DNA of 64,000 bases, taken from Leucobacter sp. OH1287. Lineage in GTDB: Bacteria; Actinomycetota; Actinomycetes; Actinomycetales; Microbacteriaceae. The notes under the pieces were generated by a model, which did not search any database, had not been told where the DNA came from, and saw only the letters and a program-made list of their open reading frames with translations. Where the stretch lies: NCBI RefSeq assembly GCF_003859945.1, contig NZ_RQYM01000001.1:177874-241873 (forward strand). The letters are read 5' to 3'. This document shows positions 1 through 9,110 of this stretch, piece after piece. The translations under genes and the position numbers were made by a program. The first letter of the stretch is position 1; every line of letters begins with the position of its first letter.

Positions 1-278
1 TTGTCTACGAGATCCCGCTGCTCGTTGAAACCGGCCAGCACGAAGGCAAGTGGGACAGGATTGTTACACTCACCGCACCGCTAGCTACACGGTTAGAGCG
101 GCTCGAAACACAGCGCGGCATCGACAACAAAACAGCCCTCGCCAGGATCGCAAACCAGGCGAGCGACGAAGAGCGCGCCGCCGTCGCCGACCATGTGATT
201 GACACCGCTTGCGACCTCGACACGCTGCGTGAGCGAGTTGCGGAGGTGCTGAAAGACTGCCGAGCAGAGGTTGCCTAG
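1..278 (+). CDS. coaE: Dephospho-CoA kinase, C-terminal part (5' end outside window)
   Basis: The reading frame is open from base 3 and ends at the TAG at 276-278, giving about 91 residues. The translation contains PLLVETG, then a RLERL...RG segment, then ARIANQASDEER and ADHVIDT. These match the lid and C-terminal region of dephospho-CoA kinase, which phosphorylates dephospho-CoA in the last step of CoA synthesis in the cytosol. The P-loop would lie upstream of the window. The stop codon sits in the first unit of a 25-bp tandem repeat, so the last residues may be a recent addition. The family match is clear although only the C-terminal part is seen. Confidence 0.85.
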   Translation, partial: VYEIPLLVETGQHEGKWDRIVTLTAPLATRLERLETQRGIDNKTALARIANQASDEERAAVADHVIDTACDLDTLRERVAEVLKDCRAEVA

Positions 279-340
279 AGACTGCAGAGCAGACGTTCCC
301 TAGAGACTGCCGAGTGGGCGGTGCTTAGAAACTGCCGAGC
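254..340. repeat. 25-bp tandem repeat, about 3.5 copies
   Basis: Units at 254-278, 279-303 and 304-328 each begin AGACTGC and end in TAG, and a partial fourth unit follows at 329-340. They differ at a few positions. The first unit holds the coaE stop codon. The last units hold the end of the convergent VKOR gene, whose final residues MLGSF are encoded on the minus strand. The array therefore lies exactly where two convergent genes meet. Confidence 0.85.
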
Positions 341-936
341 ATAAAGCCGATCCAGTCAACCCCGATCTGTGCGAGCAGCGCAATCAACAGGTAGCAGGCG
401 AGGATCAGCACCCAGCTCCAGCTGTAGAGAGCATTCGCGAGACGCTGGATGCCGGATCCGCCCCCCGCATCGCCCTTTGCGAAACTTCGCAAAAGCGTCA
501 CAATAAACAGCGGGATAGTGACCGTCCAAACAACCATGCACCAGGGGCAGAGAGTGCCGAGCACGAAAACGCTCTGGGTTGCAAGCCAGAACACGAAATA
601 GAAGCCGAGCGCGAGACCCGCGATATAAACCAGCCAGAACCACCTGGCGAACTTAGCGCCAGCGAGCAGCGCGAAACCGACGAAGATCGGGGCGAAGAAG
701 GCGAAAAGCCCGATCAGAGTGTTGCTGAAGCCGAGAACGGAGCCCTGTGCGGAATCCATGTTGGGGCCACAGGCGACCAGAATACTGAAGTCACAGTTGG
801 GGACGTAGTCGGGGGATTTCAGTTTCTTCATGTACTCGGTTGCCAGCTCGAACGAGGCGAACCAGCCAACCGCCCCCAGCAGGATGCTGGCGATTGCGAA
901 ACCGCGGTTTTTTAAGCTACGAGTGTTTTGCTTCAC
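325..936 (-). CDS. Vitamin K epoxide reductase family protein (VKOR homologue)
   Basis: This is a 203-residue polytopic membrane protein. The outer-loop cysteines lie in NCDFSILVACG, and the redox CxxC is in GTLCPWCMV within a late membrane segment, as in bacterial VKOR proteins. In actinobacteria these proteins reoxidise a DsbA-like partner and pass electrons to menaquinone, so oxidative folding of exported proteins is the likely role. No DsbA gene is next to it here. The start is GTG at 936. It lies six bases after a TAGAAT box with no Shine-Dalgarno sequence, which suggests a leaderless message. Confidence 0.85.
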   Translation of the reverse strand: MKQNTRSLKNRGFAIASILLGAVGWFASFELATEYMKKLKSPDYVPNCDFSILVACGPNMDSAQGSVLGFSNTLIGLFAFFAPIFVGFALLAGAKFARWFWLVYIAGLALGFYFVFWLATQSVFVLGTLCPWCMVVWTVTIPLFIVTLLRSFAKGDAGGGSGIQRLANALYSWSWVLILACYLLIALLAQIGVDWIGFMLGSF

Positions 937-942
937 ACTAGG

Positions 943-948
943 ATTCTA
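943..948 (-). promoter_or_regulatory. -10 box of the VKOR gene (leaderless type)
   Basis: On the minus strand TAGAAT is followed by six bases and then the GTG start. No ribosome binding site fits in between, so transcription probably starts at or next to the start codon. Confidence 0.55.
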
Positions 949-992
949 CGCCGAAAAGATGTGTTTTAACATAAACGCTTCAGCTAAAGAGT

Positions 993-1035
993 GTAATAAT
1001 AGTTTGAGTGAGTTGATCGAAGATCGATGCAACTC
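993..1035 (+). promoter_or_regulatory. rne leader: AT-rich -10-like sequence and hairpin
   Basis: A TAATAAT stretch near 994 could act as a -10 box. Just downstream, 1010-1020 can pair with 1024-1035 with one bulged G and a three-base loop. No T tract follows, so it is not a simple terminator. Leader hairpins of RNase E messages are known to serve in autoregulation in other bacteria. That role here is inference. The rest of 937-1166 shows no gene. Confidence 0.35.
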
Positions 1036-1166
1036 TAAGAAAAGTTTGGGGCATAAACCCGGCAGAAAATACGGGGATTGTCCGGCCGAGTGGTTAAAAA
1101 CTGCGACAGGCAAAGCAGAACGAGTTTACGGTGAATAGCACCGAATAAAAGAGGAGTGCACCCCAA

Positions 1167-4139
1167 GTGGTGAAAAAACAGAAAGAAACAGACAGCGCAG
1201 CAGATGCTGCCGCAGAGGCTGAAACCGCGCAGGAAAACACAGAACTAAACAGCGCCGGTGAGGAGAACCGCGACGCAACCGGCACCGAATCTAACGGCGC
1301 CGACACTAACGGCGCCGAGCCAGAGGGCGCAGCGGATCCCGCTGCGGACGATGCTGCGGAGGCTGCGGCAGAGAAACCAGCCGTGAAGATTCCCGAGACC
1401 GACGCCTTTGGGCAGCCGATCCACCTCGAGTACGAATCGATGACACCGGCCGAGCGGTTCGCGGCAACCAAGCGGATCCTGTTCGTTGCGCCCGATGTGC
1501 CGCCCGTGCCACCGCGCGCCAGGCGCCAGCGCGATTACCGTGCGCAAGAGGATTTTTTTGAACTGCACGGGCTCGGGCACCTCAGCCCAAAATCGCGTGG
1601 ACGCGGTCGTGAGCAGAGCCAGTATGATGTGGCAGAGCCACGCCAGCAGCGCTTCAACGGCGAGTCAGACGAGCCAGAGGCGGAGCAGAAACGGTCACGC
1701 AAGCGTGAACGCGGCGACTACGGGAAGCGGGAGGAGCGCCAGCAGGTTACTGAACCACAGCGGGTGAAAGGATCCACCCGCCTGGAGGCGAAGCGCCAGC
1801 GGCGACGCGACAACCGTGAAACCGGCAGGCGTCGCACCGTTGTCACCGAGTCAGAGTTCTTGGCGCGCCGTGAGGCCGTCGACCGGAAAATGGTTGTCAG
1901 CACCAAGCCGGATCTCGTGCAGATCGGTGTGCTGGAGGACAACGTCCTCGTTGAACACTACGTCGCCAAATCCAGTGAGGCATCGCTGATCGGTAACGTT
2001 TACCTCGGTAAGGTGCAGAATGTGCTGCCGAGTATGGAGGCGGCGTTCGTTGATATCGGGCGCGGCCGCAACGCGGTGCTCTACAGCGGCGAGGTTGACT
2101 GGTCAGAGTACACCGGATCCAACTCACAGCGTAAGATCGAAAACCTGCTGAGCCTTGGCGATTCGGTGCTTGTGCAGGTGACGAAGGATCCGGTCGGCCA
2201 CAAGGGTGCGAGGTTGACAAGCCAGATCTCGCTGCCGGGCAGGTTCCTCGTTTACGTTCCCGAGGGAGCGATGAACGGTATCTCACGGAAACTGCCAGAC
2301 ACCGAGCGTGCCCGCCTGAAAAAGATTTTGAAGGAGGTTGTGCCAGACAGCGCCGGCGTGATCGTTCGCACCGCCGCCGAGGGCGCAACAGAGGAGCAGC
2401 TGACCCGCGATGTGAAACACCTCACGAAACAGTGGGAGAGTATCCAGAAGAAGGCCGCGAAGGGCAGTAACAGCCCGCTGCTTTTGCACTCTGAGCCAGA
2501 CATGCTGATCAAGATTGTGCGTGACGTCTTCAATGAGGACTTCCAGGAGCTTTTGATCTCCGGTTCTGAAACCTTCGAGCGGATCACGGGCTATCTCGAC
2601 CAGGTTGCCCCCGATCTGATTGAGCGCCTCTCGCTCTACGAGGGCGAGCGTGAGATCTTCGATAAATACCGGATCACCGAGCAGATTCAGAAGGCGCTGG
2701 AGCGCAAAGTGTGGCTGCCGTCGGGCGGATCCCTGGTTATCGACCGCACCGAGGCAATGACGGTAATTGACGTTAACACCGGTAAGTTTGTTGGATCCGG
2801 TGGCAACCTTGAAGAGACCGTCACCAAGAATAACCTGGAGGCTGCCGAGGAGATTGTGAGGCAGCTGCGGCTGCGTGACTCCGGCGGTATTATCGTCATC
2901 GACTTTATTGACATGGTGCTTGAGTCAAACCGCGACCTTGTACACCGCAGGCTGATTGAGTGCCTGGGCAGGGACCGCACCAAGCACCAGGTTGCCGAGG
3001 TCACCTCGCTCGGTCTTGTGCAGATGACCCGTAAGAAGCTCGGCATTGGGCTGCTTGAATCGTTCAGCGACAACTGCGACGCCTGCGCAGGCCGCGGCGT
3101 TGTGATTGAGACAGAGCTGCAGAGCGGTCAGGGCAAGAAGCGTAAAAACAACGCCAAAACCACCCAGGCTCACAAACTGGATGACGGTGCGAAAAACATG
3201 CTCGCCAAGGTTGCGGCGAAAACCATCACCCTCGACGATGATGTGACGCTCGCAACCTCCGACAGCGGTGAAGCGGCTGCGGCGGATGCTGCAGGATCCA
3301 CCAAGAAAAACGCCAAGCAGGGCGCAAAGGCTCAGACAGCAAAAGCCGCTAAGCAGGACGCTAAGGACACCAAGGACGCCGGTGACGCAGACGCGAAAAC
3401 CGCGAAGAGCGCCGCTGGTGGATCCACTCGCGCCGGTTCTCGTCGCGTCACGAAGCGTGTCACCACCGCCGCACCGGCACCTGCCGAGACGGCAGCGGAG
3501 ACCGCGAGCGAGAGCGCAGCTGAGCCGGCTGCCGCAGCCGCTGATACCGCAGCCGTTGATGCCGCAGCCGTCGAACAGGCTGCTGTGAGCTCTGCTACGC
3601 CAGCGGGTGACGCCGATGAGAAACGGCAGAAGTCTGCCGCACTGGCGGCTGATTTAGCGGCAGTGATCGTTAACTCGGAGCTTGACCACCGGCTCTCTGC
3701 TGGTGCTGCGGAGTCAGTGAAACGCCAGGTAGACGAGAGTGTGCTGAGCGGTGTGATTGACAGCCTCGACCAGGTTGCTGCGGCGTCCGCCTCAGCACAG
3801 CGGGAGGCCGATATTGCGGTGCTCGGTTCTGGCTGGCAGCGCGGCATTGGCCGTGGTGAGCAGCAAAGCTACACCCCACGCAAACCGCGCCGTGTTGTGC
3901 GGGAGCAGGAGGACAAGCCGAAGAAGCCGGCGGACGGCGATCTGAAGCAGCTGCTTGAGGGCATTGAGAAGTCTGGTCGCGGTGTTGAGAAGGAGCGGGT
4001 TGGCGATATGCTCGGATCGATCCTCAGTGCCCTGCCTGATGCTCCGGCTCCGGGAGAGGGGCGAAAAAAATCACGCAAAGATGGTTCCTTCCTCGGTGAT
4101 TTAAACGCCGCGCTCGACGAGGCAGCGGAGGAGCGTTAA
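1167..4139 (+). CDS. rne: Ribonuclease E/G family endoribonuclease
   Basis: This is a 990-residue RNase E/G. The conserved core spans roughly residues 250-650. It starts with an S1-like RNA-binding part (GNVYLGKVQNVLPSMEAAF), followed by the metal-binding catalytic aspartates in VIDVNTG (about 534) and IDFIDM (about 578), and the zinc-link CDACAGRG (about 637). It processes rRNA and turns over mRNA. Unlike E. coli, it has low-complexity arms on both sides: an acidic then Arg-rich N-terminal arm of about 240 residues and an Ala/Lys-rich C-terminal arm of about 330. This layout is common in actinobacteria. The start is GTG 1167 (or GTG 1170), ten bases after GAGGAG at 1151-1156. It lies upstream of rplU-rpmA-obgE, the usual actinobacterial order. 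Confidence 0.95.
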   Translation: MVKKQKETDSAADAAAEAETAQENTELNSAGEENRDATGTESNGADTNGAEPEGAADPAADDAAEAAAEKPAVKIPETDAFGQPIHLEYESMTPAERFAATKRILFVAPDVPPVPPRARRQRDYRAQEDFFELHGLGHLSPKSRGRGREQSQYDVAEPRQQRFNGESDEPEAEQKRSRKRERGDYGKREERQQVTEPQRVKGSTRLEAKRQRRRDNRETGRRRTVVTESEFLARREAVDRKMVVSTKPDLVQIGVLEDNVLVEHYVAKSSEASLIGNVYLGKVQNVLPSMEAAFVDIGRGRNAVLYSGEVDWSEYTGSNSQRKIENLLSLGDSVLVQVTKDPVGHKGARLTSQISLPGRFLVYVPEGAMNGISRKLPDTERARLKKILKEVVPDSAGVIVRTAAEGATEEQLTRDVKHLTKQWESIQKKAAKGSNSPLLLHSEPDMLIKIVRDVFNEDFQELLISGSETFERITGYLDQVAPDLIERLSLYEGEREIFDKYRITEQIQKALERKVWLPSGGSLVIDRTEAMTVIDVNTGKFVGSGGNLEETVTKNNLEAAEEIVRQLRLRDSGGIIVIDFIDMVLESNRDLVHRRLIECLGRDRTKHQVAEVTSLGLVQMTRKKLGIGLLESFSDNCDACAGRGVVIETELQSGQGKKRKNNAKTTQAHKLDDGAKNMLAKVAAKTITLDDDVTLATSDSGEAAAADAAGSTKKNAKQGAKAQTAKAAKQDAKDTKDAGDADAKTAKSAAGGSTRAGSRRVTKRVTTAAPAPAETAAETASESAAEPAAAAADTAAVDAAAVEQAAVSSATPAGDADEKRQKSAALAADLAAVIVNSELDHRLSAGAAESVKRQVDESVLSGVIDSLDQVAAASASAQREADIAVLGSGWQRGIGRGEQQSYTPRKPRRVVREQEDKPKKPADGDLKQLLEGIEKSGRGVEKERVGDMLGSILSALPDAPAPGEGRKKSRKDGSFLGDLNAALDEAAEER

Positions 4140-4183
4140 CCGCTTAACCAGCAGCCTGTTGGGTGACACGCTGAGGCGCTTAT

Positions 4184-4213
4184 TTGACCAGTTGCCCTAA
4201 AACCGGTTAATAT
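4184..4213 (+). promoter_or_regulatory. Promoter of rplU-rpmA
   Basis: TTGACC at 4184-4189 and TAATAT at 4208-4213 are separated by 18 bases, a good match to a primary sigma-factor promoter. About 115 bases of leader follow before rplU. The stretch 4140-4328 holds no gene. Confidence 0.6.
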
Positions 4214-4328
4214 TAGTTCTTGGCTTCATCTTTATAGGTGAATTTTGAGCTGCGCTTTAAGGCTGCGTGGCTTGTAGAAAGAAACCCTGCGGATTATTCC
4301 GCGAATCAACACTAAGAAAAGGTCACAA

Positions 4329-4637
4329 ATGGTTTACGCTATTGTGCGCGCGGGCGGCCGTCAGGAGAAGGTAGAGGTTGGCTCTACCATCATTGTTAAC
4401 CGCATTGCAGGCGATGAAAAAGGCAACGTTGAGCTTCCAGCTGTTCTGCTCGTGGATGGCGATAAGGTAACAACCGACGCTGACGCTCTCGCAAAGGTTA
4501 CAGTAACCGCTGAGGTTGTTGAGGATCTGCGTGGTCCAAAGATCGTTATCCAGCGCTACAAGAACAAGACTGGCTACAAGGCTCGCCAGGGTCACCGCCA
4601 GGATCTGACTCGTCTCAAGATCACCAACATCAAATAA
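4329..4637 (+). CDS. rplU: 50S ribosomal protein L21
   Basis: At 102 residues it has the normal length for L21. It begins [18 protein letters not shown] and ends with the basic [19 protein letters not shown] tail typical of the family. L21 binds 23S rRNA in the large subunit. Asn is almost always AAC and Arg is CGC or CGT, as expected of a highly expressed gene. It is followed after 39 bases by rpmA, and the two are probably one transcript from the promoter at 4184. Confidence 0.97.
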   Translation: MVYAIVRAGGRQEKVEVGSTIIVNRIAGDEKGNVELPAVLLVDGDKVTTDADALAKVTVTAEVVEDLRGPKIVIQRYKNKTGYKARQGHRQDLTRLKITNIK

Positions 4638-4676
4638 ACTTAACTAAACAGTCTCTTCAATAAGGAGTGTAGAAGC

Positions 4677-4928
4677 ATGGCACATAAGAAAGGCGCGGCT
4701 TCGACCCGCAACGGTCGTGACTCAAACCCACAGTACCTCGGTGTAAAGCGCTTCGGTGGCCAGCAGGTTAACGCTGGTGAGATCATCGTTCGCCAGCACG
4801 GAACCAAGTTCCACCCGGGCGCAAACGTTGGTCGCGGCGGCGACGACACCCTGTTCGCGCTTGCGGCAGGTGCGGTTGAGTTCGGCACCAAGGGTGGTCG
4901 CAAAGTAGTTAACGTAGTTGCTGCTTAA
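4677..4928 (+). CDS. rpmA: 50S ribosomal protein L27
   Basis: This is an 83-residue L27 beginning [17 protein letters not shown], the conserved N-terminal arm that reaches the peptidyl-transferase centre. The [19 protein letters not shown] core is also present. There is no N-terminal extension of the kind cleaved in Firmicutes. AAGGAG lies upstream of the ATG. A strong terminator follows directly, separating this pair from obgE. Confidence 0.97.
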   Translation: MAHKKGAASTRNGRDSNPQYLGVKRFGGQQVNAGEIIVRQHGTKFHPGANVGRGGDDTLFALAAGAVEFGTKGGRKVVNVVAA

Positions 4929-4940
4929 CCAAACAACTTA

Positions 4941-4975
4941 AAAAAGGCGAGCTCTCAAAGGCTCGCCTTTTTGTT
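4941..4975 (+). terminator. Rho-independent terminator after rpmA
   Basis: A 12-bp perfect stem pairs 4941-4952 with 4961-4972 around an 8-base loop, and its 3' arm runs into a T tract. This is a textbook intrinsic terminator. Confidence 0.9.
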
Positions 4976-5107
4976 TATCTCCGCTGTCTTTTCATCTCAT
5001 TAAAGCAGGCTAGACGCCACAGCAAACACCCTCGGAAACGCAGCACAGACTTCAAAACACACAGCCGCGAAGCTAATCTACGCGGTAAACACAGTCGGGA
5101 GCGACAG

Positions 5108-6616
5108 ATGGTAGCATTCGTAGATCAGGTGCAGGTGCACTTCAAAGCCGGTAATGGCGGTAACGGCTGTGTCTCAGTGAAGCGTGAAAAGTTTAAGCCG
5201 CTCGCTGGCCCCGACGGCGGTAACGGTGGCAACGGCGGTGATATTATCCTCGTCGCCTCCGAGCAGGTAACAACCCTGCTTGATTTTCACCGCAGGCCAC
5301 ACCGATCCGCCAAGAACGGCGCATACGGTGCCGGTGATCACCGCAACGGGGCCCACGGCGAGTCGCTAACACTGGAGGTGCCGGTTGGCACGGTTGTGAA
5401 AGACGAGCACGAGACAGTGCTGGCGGATCTGACAAACCCGGGCGATACCTTTGTTGCTGCCGCCGGTGGTCAGGGTGGCCTCGGTAACGCTGCGCTTGCA
5501 AACACGAAACGGAAAGCGCCAGGTTTTGCGCTGCTCGGCCTAGAGGGTGAGGTGCGGGATCTCAGCCTGGAGCTGAAAACCATCGCCGATGTTGCGCTCG
5601 TCGGCTACCCGTCAGCGGGTAAGTCAAGCCTGATCGCGGCGGTTAGCGCGGCAAAACCAAAGATTGCGGACTACCCGTTCACAACCCTGAAACCAAACCT
5701 GGGCGTTGTTGAGCAGGGGGAGCACCGTTTCACCGTTGCCGATGTTCCCGGCCTGATTGAGGGCGCGAGCGACGGTCGCGGTCTCGGCCTCGATTTTCTC
5801 CGCCACGTTGAGCGCTGCAAGGTGCTTTTGCACGTGCTCGACTGCGCAGCACCCGAGGTGACCCGTGATCCACAATCGGATCTCGATGTTATTTTGAAGG
5901 AGCTGGCCGCCTACCCGGTTGCCGCCGAGCAGGTTCCGCTTTTGGAGCGGCCGCAGCTGGTTGCGCTCAACAAGGTTGATGTGCCGGAGGCGCGAGAGCT
6001 CGCCGAGTTTGTGAAACAGGATCTGACCGCCCGCGGCTACAGGGTTTTCTTGATCTCGACGGTTAGCCGTGAGGGGCTGCGGGAGCTCTGCTACGCGCTC
6101 GGCGAGATCGTTGCCGAGTCTCGCGCTGCTGAACTCGCTGCGGCCGCTGAGGCGCCGCGGATTGTGCTGAAACCGAAACCGGTTGGCCGGCAGGCTGGCT
6201 TTGAGGTGAAGGTTGAGGGCGGCAGCTACGGCAACGTTTACCGGATTATCGGCGCGAAACCGGAGCGCTGGGTTGCGCAAACCGACTTCACCAACGATGA
6301 AGCGGTCGGCTATCTGGCGGATCGCCTCAACAAGCTGGGCGTTGAGGAGGCGCTCGTGAAAGCGGGCGCGGTTGCCGGATCCACCGTGGTAATCGGTGCG
6401 GGCGAGGGGATTGTGTTCGATTGGGAACCAACCCTGACAAGCGCAGCCGAGGTGCAGGTTGGTGCGCGCGGCACCGACGCCAGATTTGAGGGTAATGAGC
6501 GGCGGACCAACAAACAGCGCCGTGAGGACTACTACGATCTGATGGACGCCAAGGCGGAGGCTCGCGCCGAACTGGAGCGTGAGCGTGAAGCGGGACTGTG
6601 GAGTGACGAGGACTAG
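5108..6616 (+). CDS. obgE: Obg family GTPase
   Basis: This is a 502-residue Obg protein. The Gly-rich Obg fold fills residues 1-160, with repeated GGNGGNGGD. The G domain follows, with P-loop GYPSAGKSS near residue 166, DVPGLIEGA near 211 and NKVD. The C-terminal OCT domain contains the ...[16 protein letters not shown] pattern. An acidic/basic tail follows, as in other actinobacterial Obg proteins. The protein acts in ribosome assembly and stress or growth control. The ATG at 5108 is the first possible start of the fold. The first GGATCC in the gene is at 6377. Confidence 0.96.
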   Translation: MVAFVDQVQVHFKAGNGGNGCVSVKREKFKPLAGPDGGNGGNGGDIILVASEQVTTLLDFHRRPHRSAKNGAYGAGDHRNGAHGESLTLEVPVGTVVKDEHETVLADLTNPGDTFVAAAGGQGGLGNAALANTKRKAPGFALLGLEGEVRDLSLELKTIADVALVGYPSAGKSSLIAAVSAAKPKIADYPFTTLKPNLGVVEQGEHRFTVADVPGLIEGASDGRGLGLDFLRHVERCKVLLHVLDCAAPEVTRDPQSDLDVILKELAAYPVAAEQVPLLERPQLVALNKVDVPEARELAEFVKQDLTARGYRVFLISTVSREGLRELCYALGEIVAESRAAELAAAAEAPRIVLKPKPVGRQAGFEVKVEGGSYGNVYRIIGAKPERWVAQTDFTNDEAVGYLADRLNKLGVEEALVKAGAVAGSTVVIGAGEGIVFDWEPTLTSAAEVQVGARGTDARFEGNERRTNKQRREDYYDLMDAKAEARAELEREREAGLWSDED

Positions 6617-6740
6617 CCTCGTCCGCAGCGGCTGACCGCACTGGCAGCAGCCTGCTCGCAGCTTGCCGCCCCCGCAGCTTGGCCCCCGCAACCGCTTGCC
6701 ACGGCGGCTGACCGCCCCCGACACAACAGAAAGCACCCAA

Positions 6741-7520
6741 ATGCCCAAAATCAATCCCCGGTTACGCACCGTTGTTAAGGTTGGTTCCTCATCTATCAGC
6801 GGCGAGAACGAGTCGCAGCTGCTGCCGCTTGTCACCGAACTGTCTCGGCTGCACGCAGCCGGCGGCGAGATTGTGCTGGTTTCCAGCGGCGCGATCTCAA
6901 CCGGTGTGCCGGTTATGCGCCTGACTGAGCGCCCAACCGACCTGGCAACGCAGCAGGCCGCGGCGGCCGTCGGTCAGTACCTGCTGGTCAGCAAATACCA
7001 GAACGAGCTGACCAAACACGATATTGTTGGCGCGCAGGTGCTGCTTACCGCCGCAGACTTCGAGTCCGCCGACCACAAAGAGAACGCGAAACGCGCCCTG
7101 CACCGGCTGCTGGAGCTGCGGGCGCTGCCGATTGTGAACGAGAACGATACGGTCGCAACCCACGAGATCCGCTTCGGCGATAACGACAGGCTCGCCGCGC
7201 TGGTCGCGAGGCTTTTGCGGGCGGACCAGTTGATTCTGTTGAGCGATGTTGACGCGCTCTACACCGCGCCGCCGCAGGAGCCGGGGGCTAAGCGGATCCC
7301 GTTTGTGCCGTTCGGTGACGAGCTTAGCGACATTAAAATCGGTGAGGCGCAGAGCGGCTGGGGGACAGGCGGTGCGCTAACGAAGGTTGCTGCCGCGAGG
7401 CTTGCCGCTGCAGCGGGTGTGCGGGTTGTTTTGACCAACACACAGCTGTTCGGTTCACTGCTTGACGGTGAGGATGTTGGCACCTGGTTTGCGCCATCAG
7501 CTGAACCCGTGTCGATCTGA
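6741..7520 (+). CDS. proB: Glutamate 5-kinase
   Basis: It phosphorylates glutamate in the first step of proline synthesis. The amino acid kinase fold is clear: VVKVGSSSIS near the N-terminus, LVSSGAISTG, and IVNENDTVATHEIRFGDND. The protein is 259 residues, so it lacks the C-terminal PUA domain of the approximately 367-residue E. coli enzyme. I place the start at ATG 6741 rather than the longer frame from 6663, because the conserved region begins RTVVKVG and the upstream 26 codons look like spacer. It sits between obgE and proA, the usual actinobacterial order. Confidence 0.93.
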   Translation: MPKINPRLRTVVKVGSSSISGENESQLLPLVTELSRLHAAGGEIVLVSSGAISTGVPVMRLTERPTDLATQQAAAAVGQYLLVSKYQNELTKHDIVGAQVLLTAADFESADHKENAKRALHRLLELRALPIVNENDTVATHEIRFGDNDRLAALVARLLRADQLILLSDVDALYTAPPQEPGAKRIPFVPFGDELSDIKIGEAQSGWGTGGALTKVAAARLAAAAGVRVVLTNTQLFGSLLDGEDVGTWFAPSAEPVSI

Positions 7521-7565
7521 GCCTGTTTTGCTGGGCGGGCGCTGTGATCCACCCGCAACAACCAC

Positions 7566-7571
7566 TAGAAT
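7566..7571 (+). promoter_or_regulatory. -10 box of proA (leaderless type)
   Basis: TAGAAT is followed by six bases and then the proA ATG at 7578, with no Shine-Dalgarno sequence. The same spacing is seen at the VKOR, M20 peptidase and GNAT genes. Confidence 0.55.
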
Positions 7572-7577
7572 AGGTTT

Positions 7578-8828
7578 ATGGCAGCATTAACCGTTGAAGA
7601 GGAACTTGTTTTAGCGAAACAGGCAGCAAAGCCGCTCGCGATTGCGTCGACGGCGCAAAAGAACCGGGTTTTGGCCGCGCTTGCTGACGAGATCGAGGGC
7701 AATATTTCCGCGATCACCAAGGCAAACGGCATCGACGTTGCGCGTGGCCGCGAGAACGGCCTGAGCGACGGCCTGATCGACCGGCTAACCCTCACCGAGG
7801 AGCGTCTTTTGGGGCTTGCGGCCGCTGTGCGCGAGGTTATTGCGCTGGCGGATCCGGTGGGTCAGGTGCTTCGCGGCAGCACCCTGCCAAACGGGTTGAA
7901 GCTCGCCCAGGTGCGTGTGCCCTTCGGTGTGATCGGTGCAATCTACGAGGCGCGCCCGAACGTCACGGTTGATATTGCGGCCCTCGCGATTAAAAGCGGT
8001 AACGCCGTGGTGCTGCGCGGCGGCAGTGCGGCGGAGGCGAGCAACGCGGTGCTGGTTTCGCTTGTGCAGCGTGCGCTTGCGAGCGCTGGCCTGCCGACTG
8101 AGGCGGTGCAGACGATTGACATGCACGGGCGTGAGGGTGCGAAACAGTTGATGCGGGCTCGCGGTTTTGTTGACGTGCTGATTCCGCGCGGCAGCTCCGA
8201 GCTGATTCAGACGGTTATTGCCGAGTCGCAGGTGCCGGTGATTGAAACCGGTGCGGGTGTTGTGCACCTGTTTATTGACGCGGGGGCGGATCCGCAAATG
8301 GCCGTCGAGATCGCCGTCAACTCGAAGGCGCAGCGCCCGAGCGTGTGTAACGCGCTTGACACACTGCTTTTGCACGAAGCTGAGCTTGGCCAGCTTGCCG
8401 GGCTGGTTGCGGCGCTGAGGGCTGCGGGTGTGACGGTCTTCGGCTGCGAGCGGGTGGTGGCGGCGGATCCGTCGCTGCAGCAGGCGAGCGCTGAGACCTG
8501 GGCGACTGAGCACATGAGCCTTAACCTGGGCCTCAAGATCGTTGACTCGTTTGACGCTGCGCTTGCCCACATTGACGAGTTTTCTACCGGTCACACCGAG
8601 GCGATTGTGACTCAGGATGTGGCTCGGGCGGAGCGATTCTTAAACGAGGTGGATGCGGCCTCTGTGATCGTTAACGCAGCAACCCGTTTCACCGACGGCG
8701 GCGAGTTTGGTTTTGGCGCCGAGATCGGTATTTCCACCCAGAAACTGCACGCGAGAGGACCGATGGCGCTGCCGGAAATGACAAGCACTAAGTGGCTTGT
8801 GCGTGGTGCTGGGCAAACTAGAAGTTAA
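7578..8828 (+). CDS. proA: Gamma-glutamyl phosphate reductase
   Basis: This 416-residue aldehyde-dehydrogenase-fold enzyme reduces gamma-glutamyl phosphate with NADPH to glutamate semialdehyde for proline synthesis. Diagnostic stretches are RVPFGVIGAIYEARPNVT, the LIPRGSSELI segment, the cysteine-containing NSKAQRPSVCNALDTLL, and FGFGAEIGISTQKLHARGPM near the end. Full length and intact. The ATG at 7578 follows a leaderless-type -10 box, so it may be transcribed separately from proB. Confidence 0.96.
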   Translation: MAALTVEEELVLAKQAAKPLAIASTAQKNRVLAALADEIEGNISAITKANGIDVARGRENGLSDGLIDRLTLTEERLLGLAAAVREVIALADPVGQVLRGSTLPNGLKLAQVRVPFGVIGAIYEARPNVTVDIAALAIKSGNAVVLRGGSAAEASNAVLVSLVQRALASAGLPTEAVQTIDMHGREGAKQLMRARGFVDVLIPRGSSELIQTVIAESQVPVIETGAGVVHLFIDAGADPQMAVEIAVNSKAQRPSVCNALDTLLLHEAELGQLAGLVAALRAAGVTVFGCERVVAADPSLQQASAETWATEHMSLNLGLKIVDSFDAALAHIDEFSTGHTEAIVTQDVARAERFLNEVDAASVIVNAATRFTDGGEFGFGAEIGISTQKLHARGPMALPEMTSTKWLVRGAGQTRS

Positions 8829-8887
8829 ATCGCGGTAGAATAGGCTATTGACGTCTTAAAACATACAGAAATTAGGTTGTATCTAAA

Positions 8888-9103
8888 ATGAATGCAGTTG
8901 GACAGTTTCTTGCCGATGGTGAGCACTCACACGTAGTTAACGAGCTGCCGATTCCCGCTGAGGTTATCGGTCTGATCTTCTTCGTTGGCTTTGTCGCATT
9001 TGCGATTGTGACCTTCAGTTTCCGTGATGTTGCTAGCCGACACAGCGAAAAAGCAGAGAAGTACCGTAAGCAGTTTAACGGTCACGCTCCACACCACCGT
9101 TAG
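8888..9103 (+). CDS. Small conserved single-pass membrane protein
   Basis: This 71-residue protein has one membrane segment (IGLIFFVGFVAFAIVTFSF, about residues 28-46) between a short polar N-terminal part and a basic, His-containing tail (KYRKQFNGHAPHHR). Its place between proA and nadD is, as I recall, shared by related actinobacteria, which supports a real gene. The orientation with a charged C-terminal tail suggests an inner-membrane protein with a cytosolic tail. I do not recognise a function. ATG 8888 follows AT-rich sequence with a weak TTAGGTTG ribosome-binding candidate. Confidence 0.7.
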   Translation: MNAVGQFLADGEHSHVVNELPIPAEVIGLIFFVGFVAFAIVTFSFRDVASRHSEKAEKYRKQFNGHAPHHR

Positions 9104-9110
9104 GGTGTAG

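Noticed and set aside
1081..1110. tRNA-like stretch (GGCCGAGTGGTTAAAA) before rne
   Set aside because: It resembles the 5' part of a Ser or Leu tRNA but no anticodon arm, T arm or acceptor 3' strand follows.
5624..6835. 403-residue minus-strand frame across obgE and proB
   Set aside because: It is antisense to two clearly conserved genes, has no recognisable domain and arises from GC-rich codon bias.
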